From NCBI RefSeq assembly GCF_963675165.1, contig NC_087380.1, positions 3,091,803 through 3,155,802 on the forward strand: DNA of 64,000 bases. The letters are read 5' to 3'. The first letter of the stretch is position 1. Each line of letters begins with the position of its first letter. Origin of the DNA: Halichondria panicea. Its lineage: Eukaryota; Porifera; Demospongiae; Suberitida; Halichondriidae. A program made the position numbers and the translations under genes. A model generated the notes under the pieces. That model was not told the DNA's origin, made no database searches, and saw only the letters and a program-made list of their open reading frames with translations. This document shows positions 47,828 to 61,000 of the stretch, piece by piece.

Positions 47828-50800
47828 ATGATGACCTTTAGTGTTGTTAACTTTTTACAATTTATTTTGTCTCTAACCCTTTGCTATCCATTTGGATATG
47901 CACAACAAGGTAGTTTAGTAAAACTATATGTGCCGTGGCTAATTCACAGTAATTCATTTCAGTTTGGTTTACCCTGGGATCAGGCCCTGGAATCACCACT
48001 AACAACACTGAGATCCTCATGACTCACATTGGAGAAGATGCTGTTGGTGGTTACTCTCTCACTTGTAACACTGACCACACTGCCTGCTGTAGAAGTGCTG
48101 ACAACATTGGTACTGGATCACTAGGACAGTGGACGTATCCTGATGGGAGTTTAATACTGAACAATAAGGACTCAGCGACTGCTGGACAGCAGTTCTACAG
48201 GGTAAGGAATGGTCCTCAGCTCATCAAGCTGCGTCGTAGACAGTCTAGCAACCTCCTCACTCCAACTGGTTCCTACTGTTGTACTGTACCAACTACTGGA
48301 GGAGATATGACCCTCTGTGCCAACCTGGGTGAGTATTATTCTGTTCATAATACAACATAATTATACTCTGTCTGTACAGTCGTGTGTTACTCCCTTCTTC
48401 CCCCGACCAATGGTGTGATCACGTACTCTGATCCAACACTTGGTGAAGGGACTGTAGCCACCTACACCTGTAATTCATTATACACCCTCAATGGAGACAG
48501 CACCAGAACTTGTGGGAGTGATGGGAGTTGGAGCGGGTCAACTCCAGCTGGGTGTAAAAAGAATGGTATAAATTATTACAATCTTTTTATAGGTGCCCAG
48601 TTTAGTAACAGCATTATTCCAGTAATTTGGAGGTTCTACGTATTAGTTAAACTATTTATAACTAGACACTATAATTATTTGGACAGTATAGAAGTATAGA
48701 TTTGGCACCAGAGCATCAATTGGTTAATGCATGTGGAATACAGCTCGACTGGCAGCATCCAATGAGCCCGACGGCACTGACCACACTGGAGAGATCATCT
48801 CGTTCTCTGATGTTGGATCAGGAGTTGATGGTCAACCACGTCCCTGGTATTGCTACACCTTCCCTGGTCGTGCTGTGTGGCAGTTCCCTAATGGGAGTGC
48901 ATTTCCCATAAACCTAACCAAAGGGGTTGCAGTTGGGGACGAAGTGTTTATCAGTGGTGTACATGATCCTGATGCCGTTGTTCTGCATCGTGGTCCTTCA
49001 CACTTCAGTCCTGATGGCGAACACTGCTGTGTGAGGCTTAACACCAATGAGAGGAGATGTGTCACCTTCAGTGAGACTTACTATATTGAATTTTAGCATG
49101 TGCCACAAGTATGCACCTGTCTATTGCGGGCACCCTATAAACAGTCCACTTTGTAATATATGCAGGCCTCAAAGTTTTCATAGTATGTGTCCAGTTGATA
49201 ATTAAGGTTTCTTTTAATGTGTTGTACCCCTCCGCTGACAGCTCCCTGTCCCACACTGAGTCCTGTGTCTAATGGAATGATCTCGTATGATGCAGCCTCT
49301 AACGTAGCCACCTACACCTGCGACACTGGGTACACTGTGACTGGTACCATCTCATCCATTACCTGTAATGAGGTTACAATGCAATGGAGTAGCACTGAGA
49401 GACCCACTTGTGAATTACGTAAGTAGCCAACGCATTGTTCATACATTATCTTTTGCTTGCAGTTTGTCCAGACCTCACTGCACCAGACAACGGAGGAGTA
49501 ATGTACAGTCACACCACCACCCCCAGAGCTGAGGACTCCACGGCTACCTACACCTGTGGCAGTGGGTACCAAATAACTGGACTGATAGTGAGGACCTGTA
49601 CTGCCACTGGATGGAGCACTGGAGATGACCACGTCTGCACTGGTGAGTAGATTGATGCATTTGTGCCGTCTTAGGGTAAACTCCCAGCCACCTTTCTAGC
49701 TGACCTAACCTCTCCAATGGAATGATCACCTATAGACTGATCATAGTATCATAACCAGCACCATACACAATGAGTGCTGCAAGCTGCGCTGCGCTAATGC
49801 CTCTCGCCATGTTATGCTTTCGCTCAGAGTGTTATAGTACAGGGAATAATATTTTCTATAATGAATTTTACATTAAAATTTGCATTTGAATTTCTACAAA
49901 GAAAGTGATTGTATCTATAGTGAAAACCTGGGTACATGAGTCACTCTTGAATATAATATCTCCACAAATTCGGATTACCCGGAATTTCTTCTTTTATAGC
50001 TGTGTGCCTGTCTCTCCCTCATCCGACCAATGGAATGATATCCTATTCTGACCCAACACTGGGTGTGGGGAGTGTGGCCACTTTCTCCTGTGACCCTGGA
50101 TTTATGATCAGTGATGCAATCCGCAGTACCAGTGATTGTCGAGCGGATGGACAGTGGAGCTCTATCCCTCCTACATGTATGGGTATGTTCATATCAAGCA
50201 AACTAGGACTACTACTCATTTACAGGAAGTTGCCCTGCTCTAATTGATATTGAGAATGGAATGGTTACCTACTCTGGTGACACAACGGAGCCTTACATTT
50301 ATGGAACAACAGCTGTGTGTGAGTGCAACCTTGGGTATGAGTTAACAAGTGGAGACAGTGAGAGGACCTGTACTGGTGATGTTAGGAGTTCGGTGGGAGA
50401 GTGGAGTGGAGCAACAGTAGTTTGTTCAGGTATACATATGCATGCATGACGTCAGGTGTGCGTGAAGGGGAGTAAGCAGCTACTATATGCAAGTGTTTTA
50501 ATTTGGCGATTTATGCCTGAAGTGTGGTGATTACATAGGGTAGATAGTGAGTTGCATGCCCTCTTCTCTCTATAAGCCCCCTTGACGGTACTATGTGTGT
50601 AAAATGCCCACATCTCAAGTGGCTATATAACCGCACTCAAAAACAGTGTGGTTAATTGCATGCATTGCGCAAGCAACACGGTAGAATTCTGATGTAGCCT
50701 ACCTGCCTAGCCATACATGGTCATGTGTCAACCCACACCGTTTACAAGTGCTTGTGACTTGCTCAGACAACAACATACGTGCATATAGTAGTTGCTTACT

Positions 50801-53343
50801 CCCCTTCATGTATTTCTGATGATGTATAACCATATTTATATAGGCTATTAAGTGGAGATGACTTTTCCAAGCTGCACTATGTAGATAGACTTATACTCTT
50901 TTTTCCGAACTAGAGCCCCCCCATTGATAAATTGTTTCCTATGTCACTGTGAAATGAAACTAAATTTCTACCCATTACAGTTGTGGACTGTGAACAACCT
51001 ACTGCTCCCAGTAATGGAGAAGTTAGCTTGCCTGCTGGTACTACATTCAGTAGCGTGGCATATTACAGTTGCAATTCCTGCTATCGTCGTCTAGGAGTTT
51101 CATTACGGATTTGTGGAGGAAATGGACTGTGGGTCCCAGCCCCACCCACCTGTGAAAGTAAGTGCGTTCTTTAGGCATATAATTATTGGTTAAAAGGTTA
51201 GAACATAAAATGCAAATACAAAACTAATTATGCTCTTCCATAATTATTTGCAGTTCTTGATTGCGATCGACCTCCAGATCTTGTCAATGGAATAATCACA
51301 ACACCTTACACAACAACTTGCAGCAGTGTGGTCACCTACAGCTGTGACAGAGGCTATTTACTGGAGGGAGTTAGCTCACGTTCCTGTCAGACTAATGAAG
51401 AGTGGTCTAATGGAACAGCACTCTGCAATCGTATGTTATTATCATAACGATACCATATCAGGAGTTCATAAAGAGGAGTACCTTAAGGTGACATATTTTT
51501 ACAGGTAGACTTGTCTGCGATTTCACGGTTTAGCTCATTTTACTGCCATAAATTCTGATGTAGTGGACAATAAGTATAACTTAAGCCCTATACCTACGCA
51601 CCCACTTACAATGTGGCTTGAGAGTGACGTAGTATGACATACTTATACCGAAACGTGGTTTGTACTACAACTGCCATCCAAGTTGGATACTCCTCTTTAG
51701 AAACTCCTGCGTATAAATAGCGCTTTATTTTCAAGGAACTACATTTTATTTTCGAGGATAGAGATTCTAATGACCACACCCCTATATAGTAGACAGAGGT
51801 CTCGAAAGTAAACAATAATTTTAAGATTCGAGGTCAATCCGCGAAAACCACGAAATGTTTAGTGCCTCAAAAATAAAGCGCTATAATTATAGTAGGTAGT
51901 CTATTGTTAGCTATATAGTGAGTTATTTTGCATTCACATGCAGCTATTGACTGTGGCAGCTTGAGTAGTCCTGACAATGGTGGTGTAGTAATGTTGTCTG
52001 GCTCTACCTTCATGAGCAGAGCAACCTACTCTTGCGACAATGGGTACCCACTAAGAGGTCCTGCAGTACGTACTTGTGGACCTGATGGACGATGGTCCCA
52101 ATATCCACCTAGCTGTGAACGTGAGTGCATGATTTTAATTGATTAGTATATACGACTAACATCACGTATTATTTATTTCAGCTGTGGACTGTGGTGCATT
52201 GATTAATCCAACTAATGGACTAGTGGACACATCGTCTGGAACCACTTTCATGGATAGAGCTACCTACACTTGCAACATAGGCCATAATCTTGAGGGAACC
52301 AGCTCAAGAATATGTTTAGCAAGTGGAATGTGGAGTTCTGTACAGCCAACTTGTGAAGGTATATATACAATTAAGTTTTTTTTTAATACAACACTTCCAT
52401 TGAACAGTTGTTGACTGTGGAGCACTTGAAGACCCCACAAATGGTAAAGTTGTGATAGTGCAAGGAACCACTTTTGACCAACCAGCTGTGTACTCTTGCA
52501 ATGAGGGGTACACGCTAAATGGAGATGCCAGACGTACTTGCACTGCTAGTGGGCAATGGTCAGGGTCAGCCACATCATGTGATTGTGAGTGGTTATCGAT
52601 ATAGCCATTGCATTGCATGAATTGTCCTATGTAGCCGTGGATTGTGGTGATCTCGAGGCTCCAGCCAATGGTTATGTTTCCACATCTCAAGGCACTCACT
52701 TTATGGACACTGCCGTGTACAGTTGTGCCCCAGGCTACGACCTCACTGGATGTCCCGAGGCAGTGTGTCAGTCCAATGGCACCTGGTCATGTAACCCTCC
52801 TTTCTGTGCCGGTAAGCCGGTTGAGTCAGACTAATATAATATAGTGTTTACTCATTCATACAGACAATGCAATGATCCAATTCAATTTCGGGCCAACTAG
52901 CTATTGTGTGGAGTGGAATGTAAGTTGCCTGGTCATTCATTTTGTTGTGTTTACTTAGGCTGATATCCAGTTGCAAGCATCCTCATTTATCATACTCACA
53001 TAAGATACATAATTATAGCTCATTATCCTTGTAGGATGAGAAGGTTAAATTGATGTACAAGATCATGCACATTGCCACCACCAAGGCAGTAGGAAAGAGT
53101 GGACATGACATTCCCATAAACAACATTCAACCTGGCTACTTCGTATGTTACAAATCCACAACAAGGACGACCTATCGAACCACGATCACTGGTACGAAGA
53201 GTTTGAGTGCTGTCGAGTATGCTGAGTTAATTAGCGAGTGGGTGAAGTCTGGAGTGACAACCAGGGTGCTTTGGTACGCTATCAAGATGGACAAGGCCTG
53301 TCCAGTGGTCATTACCTCCATGGACAAGGATGAGTGTGAATAA
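47828..53343 (+). CDS. Gene F: secreted L1 + sushi + L2 + 10 sushi protein with family C-terminal domain
   Basis: Sixteen exons in frame: 47828-47909 (signal peptide), 47963-48328 (L1), sushi 48380-48565, 48744-49070 (L2), sushi 49242-49418, 49463-49642, 50000-50182, 50226-50429, 50981-51157, 51254-51430, 51944-52120, 52182-52358, 52408-52584, 52635-52811, then 52864-52919 and 53035-53343. The protein is about 1043 aa. L1 carries CNTDHTACCRS, QWTYPDGS and GSYCCTVPTT. L2 carries WYCYTFPG and FSPDGEHCC. It is the only gene here with both N-terminal modules. The intron before L2 still contains gene E-type text (GAGCATCAATT...), which marks a join inside an intron. The donor after the first sushi (GAATG|GTATAA) is unusual and adds three codons. 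It ends DKDECE with no membrane segment. Confidence 0.8.
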
Positions 53344-54223
53344 CTCTACCAAGTACCTAGCTTGCTATATAGAGAGAAGTTTAACGTGTTTGTTAGCCGA
53401 AGCTTTACTTAGTTGCGTCTATAAGGATATTGAAGTGTGTCTGAGATCAATGTACTGAGTTGATGATTTCTTGTATGTTTAGGTTTAGTGCATGCATGTG
53501 TGCATGTTTGCATGCAAGTACTTCAGATAGGGACCTAGCCGTGGTGTATGGCATAATTATACTCAAAAGTATGCACCACAAAAATGGGTGATAAGCTAAA
53601 AGAGTGGCGCTCATTTTGTGTTTTTAATGGCGATAAACTGAAATAGTAGTGAAAGTACTAAGAGTAAAATTCATCTGTGTAAAAATGTCTCGACAGTCTG
53701 AAACACAAGAGGATGTTCCTCAACTATGATGGTCTTCCGTCATTGAATTTCAGTAGCTATATAGCACTTGCTATGCAGTCAAGTCAGGTCACGGCACTAA
53801 ATTAGTGTCAGGGGCATACTAAAATTGTCACCACACAAATTTGCGCCACTGTTTTTGTTTATCACCACTTAAAAACACAAAATTAGCGTCACTATTTTAG
53901 ACCATCGCCATGCATACCCACACAAACAATAAAATGTACGTGCGCCACTTTCTCTGGTGCATACTTTTGAACAAATAATTATTATTATGCCATAAATACT
54001 TGAATCTACTGATAGTCTATATGTACTATACAATTTTAGTTGCCCCATCTGTTTGATACAAAGACTGATTGTGGTCATTTTCCTATAAGGTCTATACATC
54101 AACAAGCATGAACAATACATGCCATATTCATTACTCTGCACTTTGATGTAAGTGTGTGTACATGCACTCCATAGAGTATACACAGTTAGCTAAATCATAG
54201 TGGCTAAGTTGCTGTACAAGTGA
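53344..54223. other. Spacer between genes F and G
   Basis: It holds the family 3' flank (to about 53660) without the CFAP57 fragment found after genes C and E. Sequence I do not recognise follows (about 53660-54030), then upstream text shared with gene F (TGTTTGATACAAAGACTGA, GTACAAGTGAATGATGGCC). Confidence 0.5.
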
Positions 54224-57200
54224 ATGATGGCCTTCAGTATCGTTAGCATTCTACCATTTATTTTGGTTGTAACTATTTGCAACTCAATTGGACACGCACA
54301 ACCAGGTAAGTGACATGTCCTGTGTATATGTATAGTGACATAAAACATCTCTGGCAGTGTTTCTGACTTTGGGATCAACCAACATTACCTCCAACAACAC
54401 TGAGATCCTCATCACCGACATCGGACAGGATGCGAGTGGTGGTCTTCCCTCTCTCACCTGTCACACTGACCTGCCTGCCTGCTGTAGAAGTTTTGCTGAA
54501 AACAATGGTCAGGGATCACTAGGACAGTGGAGGTATCCTGATGGGAGTGTGATACTGAACAATGGTCTCTCAACAGCTGTTGGGAATCAGTTCTATATTA
54601 CAAGGAATGCTCCCCAACTCATCAGGCTAAACCGTAGAGAGACTAACAACCCCCTCACTCCAACTGGTTCCTACTGCTGTGTGGTACCTACTACTCATGG
54701 GGAGATGACTTTCTGTGCGAATTTGGGTACGTGAGTTAATCTTAAATAAGCCTGCTCACAATTCAATTGTGAGCAGGCTTATTTTTATTCGGTATAGTAT
54801 ACCCAGAATTTCTATAGTTGTGTGTCTGTCTCTCCCTCATCCGACCAATGGAATGATATCCTATTCTGACCCAACACTGGGTGTGGGGAGTGTGGCCACT
54901 TTCTCCTGTGACCCTGGATTTATGATCAGTGATGTAACCAATACCATTACTTGTCAGGAAGATGGACAGTGGAGCTCTATTCCCCCAACATGTATGGGTA
55001 TGTTTTTTACAATTCATTTTGTATAGGCATGGATGTCGTATGACTTTTTTAATTACAGAGATTGGTTGCCAAACTCTCAATACTGAGAATGCGATGGTTA
55101 CCTACTCTGGTGACACAACAGAACCTTACATTTATGGAACAACAGCCACTTATCAGTGCAATCCTGGGTATGAGATAACGAGTGGAGACAGTGAGAGGAC
55201 TTGTACTGGTGATGTTAGGAGTTCAGTGGGAGAGTGGAGTGGGAGGAAAGCAGTTTGTTCAGGTACATTGACGTACTGTAATATACGTCTATACTCGTTA
55301 CACACACATGCAGTTGTGAGTTGTGAACCTCCTACTCCTCCCAGTGATGGAGAAGTTAGTTTGCCTGCTGGCACTGCGTTCAGTAGCGTGGCACACTACA
55401 GTTGCCATCCCTGCTATCGGCTTGTAGGAGTTTCCTTACAGATTTGTATAGGAAATGGAATGTGGATCCCACCCCCACCCACATGTGAAAGTAAATGCGC
55501 TATTAGACTAGAGTTTGTATAGCAATTAATCCTGTATTACATCCGGTCCAGTAATTGCACGCTGTCAATGAATTTTTTTGTTTTCGAATAACGGGCGTAT
55601 AGCTAAAAATGTTAATAAAACTGCAGAGAACTTCATAGAATACGCCTCGTGCAATTAAAAGCCTTGCCATTGCTTGTTACTCGTGCTATTAATCCATTAC
55701 TAGTCTGATTAATGCAAATCGGTATTTCATGACATTTATATGGTCTTCCAATTATTTGCAGTTCTTGGTTGCAATCAACCTCCAGATCTTGACAATGGAG
55801 CAATCACAACACCTTATATTTACACGATGTCTTGCGGCAGTATGGTCACCTACAACTGTGACAGAGGCTATTTACTGGAGGGAGTTAGCTCACGTACTTG
55901 TCAAACTAATGGAGAGTGGTCTAATGGAACAATACTGTGCAATCGTATGCTATAGAATAGTCCATTGTTAGATTATATAGTATACATGCATTCACATGCA
56001 GCTATTGACTGTGGCAGCTTGAGTAGTCCTGACGATGGTGGTGTAGTATTGTTGTCTGGTACTACCTTCATGAGTAGAGCTACCTACTCTTGCAACAGTG
56101 GGTACCTACTGAGAGGTACTCTAATACGTACTTGTGGACCTGATGGACAATGGTCCCAATATCCACCTAGCTGTGAACGTGAGTGCATGATTTTAGTATG
56201 CGACTAATATCAGGCTAATTGCTTTCAGCTGTGGACTGTGGTGCATTGATGAATCCAACTAATGGTCGAGTGGACTCATTGTCTGGAACCACTTTCATGG
56301 ATAGAGCTACCTATACTTGTAACACAGGCCATAATCGTGTGGGAACTAGCTCAAGAATGTGTTTAGCAAATGGAGTTTGGAGTTCTGTAAAGCCAACTTG
56401 TAAAGGTGCAATTAAACTTTTGAAAATGTGAGTTAAAATAACAACATTCCACTAAACAGTTGTTGACTGTGGAGCACTTGAATACCCCACAAACGGCAAA
56501 GTTGTGATATTGCAGGGAACCACTTTCGACCAACCAGCTGTGTACTCTTGCAATGAGGGGTACACACTAAATGGAGATGCCAGACGTACTTGCACTGCTA
56601 GTGGGCATTGGTCAGGATCAGCCCCATCATGTGATCGTGAGTGGTTATCGCTAGTTGCCATTGTATTGAAATAATTTTCCTCTGTAGCCGTGGATTGTGG
56701 TGATCTTAGCGCTCCAGTTAATGGTTATGTAGCCATATCTCGAGGCACTCATTTTATGGACACTGCCGTGTACAGTTGTGCCCCAGGCTACAACTTCACT
56801 GGATGCCCCTCAGCAGTGTGTCAGTCCAATGGCACCTGGTCATGTGACCCTCCCTTCTGTGCCGGTAAGCCTGTTGAGTCAGGCTAATAAATTAAAATGT
56901 ATATACTCATTCATACAGACAATGCAATGATCCAACTCAAGTTTGGGCCAACTAGCTATTGTGTGGAGTGGAATGTAAGTCGCCTTTCATTATGTCTGCT
57001 TATATCCATGCAGTTACAATTTTTTTCTGTGTACCTAGTATTATAATTAATCGTTATATACTGATCGTAGGATGTGCTATTATGCACTGGAACTTGCATA
57101 CAGTAATTAACTCTGTATCACATCCGGTCCAGTACGTAATTGCACGTCTAATGTGTTCAAATATTGACCGTGGCTAAAAATGTCATAGAGAACTGCATCA

Positions 57201-57811
57201 AAAACGATTATAAGGTTACTCGTCAAGAGAGTCTTGGCCTCCGTATCTCATAATAATTAAGGAAGGATTAATAGCACTCGTAACAAGGACTTGGCAAGGT
57301 AAATTGCAATCGGCTTCACCTTTTGCAATAGAACCCGTGCCATTGCTTGTTACTTGTGCTATTAATAATTATTGTACTCTAATTTTGGCGTTTTTTTAGT
57401 CTGTTTCAGGGTACTAAATTAATTTGGCAGATTTACAGCAAATTTTTAACATGCTCACGTTACAAAATTATAGCTCATAATGGTAACTCATTTTCCTTGT
57501 AGGATGAGAAGGCTAAATTGATGTACAAGATCATGCACATTGCCATCACCAAGGCAGTAGGAAAGAGTGGATATGACATTCCCATGAACAACATTCAACC
57601 TGGCTACTTCACATGTTACAAATCCACAACGAGGACAACGTATCGAACCATGATCACTGGTACGAAGAGTCTGAGTGCTGTCGAGTATGCTGAGTTAATT
57701 AGGGAGTGGGTGGAGTCTGGAGTGACCACCAGGGTGCTGTGGTACGCTATCAGGATGGACAAGGCTTGTCCAGTAGTTATCGCCTCTATGGATCAGGAGG
57801 AGTGTGTCTAA
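54224..57811 (+). CDS. Gene G: secreted L1 + 8 sushi protein with family C-terminal domain
   Basis: Twelve exons in frame: 54224-54305 (signal peptide ending GHAQP), 54358-54726 (L1), sushi 54818-54997, 55059-55262, 55314-55490, 55762-55944, 56002-56178, 56229-56405, 56460-56636, 56688-56864, then 56919-56974 and 57503-57811. The protein is about 755 aa. The L1 module reads LGSTNITSNN...CHTDLPACCRSF...QWRYPDGSV...GSYCCVVPTT. Each sushi has four cysteines and a tryptophan. The end domain has YRTMITGTKSLSAVEY and CPVVIASMDQEECV, followed by TAA. This is the simplest intact member and probably close to the ancestral L1 layout. A first ATG at 54224 and a second directly after it are both possible starts. 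An AATAAA at 57930 may serve as polyadenylation signal. Confidence 0.83.
54744..54784. repeat. Perfect 20-bp-arm hairpin in an intron
   Basis: It reads AAATAAGCCTGCTCACAATT, a single C, and then its exact inverse. It lies in the 91-nt intron between the L1 and first sushi exons of gene G and takes up nearly half of it. No target duplication is evident. Confidence 0.9.
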
Positions 57812-57929
57812 ACTGACTGCATGACTAATTAATTGTCTATACATTTTACTTAATTACTGTGAGATGACTTTTTAAGTTATATTGAAGTAGATCGAGGTAC
57901 AATAATTACTATAATTATGTGGACCCCAA

Positions 57930-57935
57930 AATAAA
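57930..57935 (+). terminator. Possible polyadenylation signal of gene G
   Basis: AATAAA lies 119 nt after the stop codon of gene G and 133 nt before the end of the convergent CFAP57 coding region. Confidence 0.5.
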
Positions 57936-58067
57936 CAGTTCATAAAATTATTATGACATACCAAACTGCATGGATTTATAATTATGACAGAATGTGTAAA
58001 AATAGTTGCTGAAACTATATAATTATATTCACTATTGTAAATAGAGATGTTCTTAAAGCCAAGTCAG

Positions 58068-58073
58068 TTTATT
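58068..58073 (-). terminator. AATAAA overlapping the CFAP57 stop codon
   Basis: On the - strand the last codons run ...CAATAAACTG: the TAA stop is part of an AATAAA hexamer. If used, the 3' UTR would be only some 15-30 nt. No better signal was seen just downstream. Confidence 0.45.
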
Positions 58074-61000
58074 GTACTGGTAGAGGAGATCCCTGCATCA
58101 TTGGAGGAAGTCGATTGGTGGAGCCTGTTCTCTGCAATCCCTCAAACTCTCGAATCTTGCTTCTCAGTCGGCTTATCTCCATTTTCTGCATATCAATTAT
58201 CCTCAGGTTATCGGTGGGCTCAATCTGTGCCAGTCCTGTGATGGGTTTGATGGGTTTCACTAGAGAGTAGGCTGCATGGTCATCAAATCCTTGTTTGCGA
58301 GCTATTTTCAAAACAGCCTCCAAATCGTGAGCACTTGTTCTACTCTTTTTCAATTCCATCCTCAGATCATTAATCTCCTTCAATAGAGACACATTCTCCT
58401 ATAATTATGGCAAAAACAACAACACATTGTTAAACTCTATAAAATTATACATGTACAAAATGTTTCGCGAATGTACATGCAATTTTATGTGTAGCTGAAC
58501 ACTTGCACATGTCAAATTATGCTCGAAATTATTGGGAATTAATAGGCATCAATGTTCATTTTTGGTAAAGACATTACATAGTTTCGCATAACGATGTTCT
58601 CAGCAAAAAGTGGAATATTATGGATCAGTTTAAGTCAGCAAGATAACACTGATATATTAATTATGTCGTGTGTCAGTTGTGTGCGTTAGTGTCTACGTCT
58701 TAATTTTGTCTATAATTGGGAATAATCGGTGAGAATAATAAGCACATTTTTCAAGAATTAAAGAATAGAATAATGGGAGTACGATTTATCAGAGCCTATA
58801 GCAATTAACCTCACAACTATAATAATACATTCTGCAGCTGCTATAGATCGTATGTCACATTGCCCTATAGTCTCACCTGCATCACCCTAACGTTGTCTGC
58901 CCTGTGTATCTCCGTGTCCTTGCTCAGTTTCTTCCTGAGGGAGGCCACGCTTCTCTCAAGGTGCTCTCGCTGTCGAGCGTACTCAGAGTGCATGTCAGTC
59001 TCCGCAGCATGCTCAGCTCGAGCAGTCTGAGGGAATAGGATACTGAATATAAGGCATAGAGCTCTACATGTTTACTATTATTGTTGGACACAGTTGAGCA
59101 AACTTTCGTATTGTACTGCGTGTATAGGCTATGCAGTATGGGTATGCTAAAGTCATGTACATGCATGTGGCTTTGTTCTTATTTTACAATTTACATTTAC
59201 ATTGAATCTCACCTGATCAAAGTCTCGCAGATGTCTCCTATACAGCTCTTTAACCGTTTCTTTGAGCTCGTTAGGCTCTTGAATGAAGCGTGACGTGTTA
59301 TGGAGACCAGCTTTGATGTTCTTGAGCTCTACCTTTAGGTCCTGGACTGATTGTCTCTCATGAAGCATGTCCTTGAGAGTAGCGTCTAGTCGTAGGTCCT
59401 TCTGAGCCATGGCCAACTGGAGTGCTTTGTTGTCACGACTTAGATCACCAAGCTCACCCTCCATCTGCAGCCAGACGAATATCATTATACCTTTCTTCGC
59501 ATAAATTTAAATTGTGATTACGTGCATGTACGTATGTACATTATTAAATATTGGCATTAAACAATGAGCTTTTTTCTATACATTGTAGGGGTGGGTAAAA
59601 ACCTTTCATTAGTTAAAATCTCAATGCAGGCAGCTTCTATGTTTTCAAAAAGATTAACACCTACATGTACGTATAAATTATTTAGTACAGTGCTACATGA
59701 CATTGCACAAACCCTGGTGTACGTTTGTATCAAAATGTTAAAGTGCCACTGAAAAATTAATGGGGAGACAATGTATTGTGAACTGTCAAAAATTAATGCT
59801 GCTTATACTTGTGTGGCTAGTGCCTTATGTAGTATAATTTGGACTAACTTTTTTGATTTGCTCCTTCATTCTTTTGATCTCATTCTCTCTTGGTTCCATC
59901 TGCCTCCTCAGCTCCTTGATCTTGTAGTCCAGCACAAACTTAAACTTCTCCAGCTCCTGGTTTTTCTTCTTCAGGTCATAGATACGTTTTTCCTGTGAGG
60001 GGGGAGGGGAACAGTACAGAGAATTGAGGTATTATGTATGAGAGATATTTGTTACAGTTTGTATAGTACAGGAATGGCAATTATTTATCGCACATGTACA
60101 TTTGTAGCATTTAGACTGGTGCACATGCACAGCCAAGGGTACTATAATCACATGCGCATGCATGTGTATGGAGTTACATGTACATACATGTATACCTATA
60201 TGTACGTACTCAGTATAATACATGTATACATGTACATTTGTAGCTGCAAATCGGAGTCATGGTAACTTTGGTGTATACTTGTACCTTATCCTGGATGGTG
60301 TCATCTCTCTCCTGGATCTCTTTTTTGAGCCCCTCAATGTCTGTCTTGAGAGACGAGATGATGTTGTCTCTCTTCTTCAATTCTTGCTTCTGGCGTTGTA
60401 TCTCATCCCTAAGACTCTTAATCTCATCCTGAAGACTCCCAACCTGCAGGCAATAAAACATGTACAGCATTCACTACACACTTTACAGAGGTTTAGTGGA
60501 ACTCTCGGCTCCGAGGCGATACTATAAAAACGTTTTAGTTACTAACAGCACTCCAAGGACAGTTAATATAATTTTCAAACAGTAATAATTATATTGTTTA
60601 CATTGCATAGCTTTTAACTTCTTAGTTCGCTACCTTTTTGGAGAGTATCCCGACCTCTCCCCTCAGTTTGGTATTCTCTTCAAACTTCTGCCGCAGTTGT
60701 CTCTCATAGCGGTTCTTGAGGTCGAGTATCTCCCTGTCAGCATCCTCCTCTGTCTGTCTCTGCAATTCCTCGCTCTCTTTGAGTTGCTGACGCAGTTCGT
60801 CTGAGGCCTGGTCTAACTGGACCTCTTTCTCCTGGAGTTTGGCCTGGTAGTGTTCAGTGAGCTCCTGTAGAGCCTTCTCACGAGCATCCTCCATGTCTGT
60901 GAGTCGCCGTTCATACTCCTGTGTGACGGTGGTGGGGTGCATGCATTACACAAAATCTAGAATGATGATCATTGACTACTTTTATTAATTGACTGAGTAA

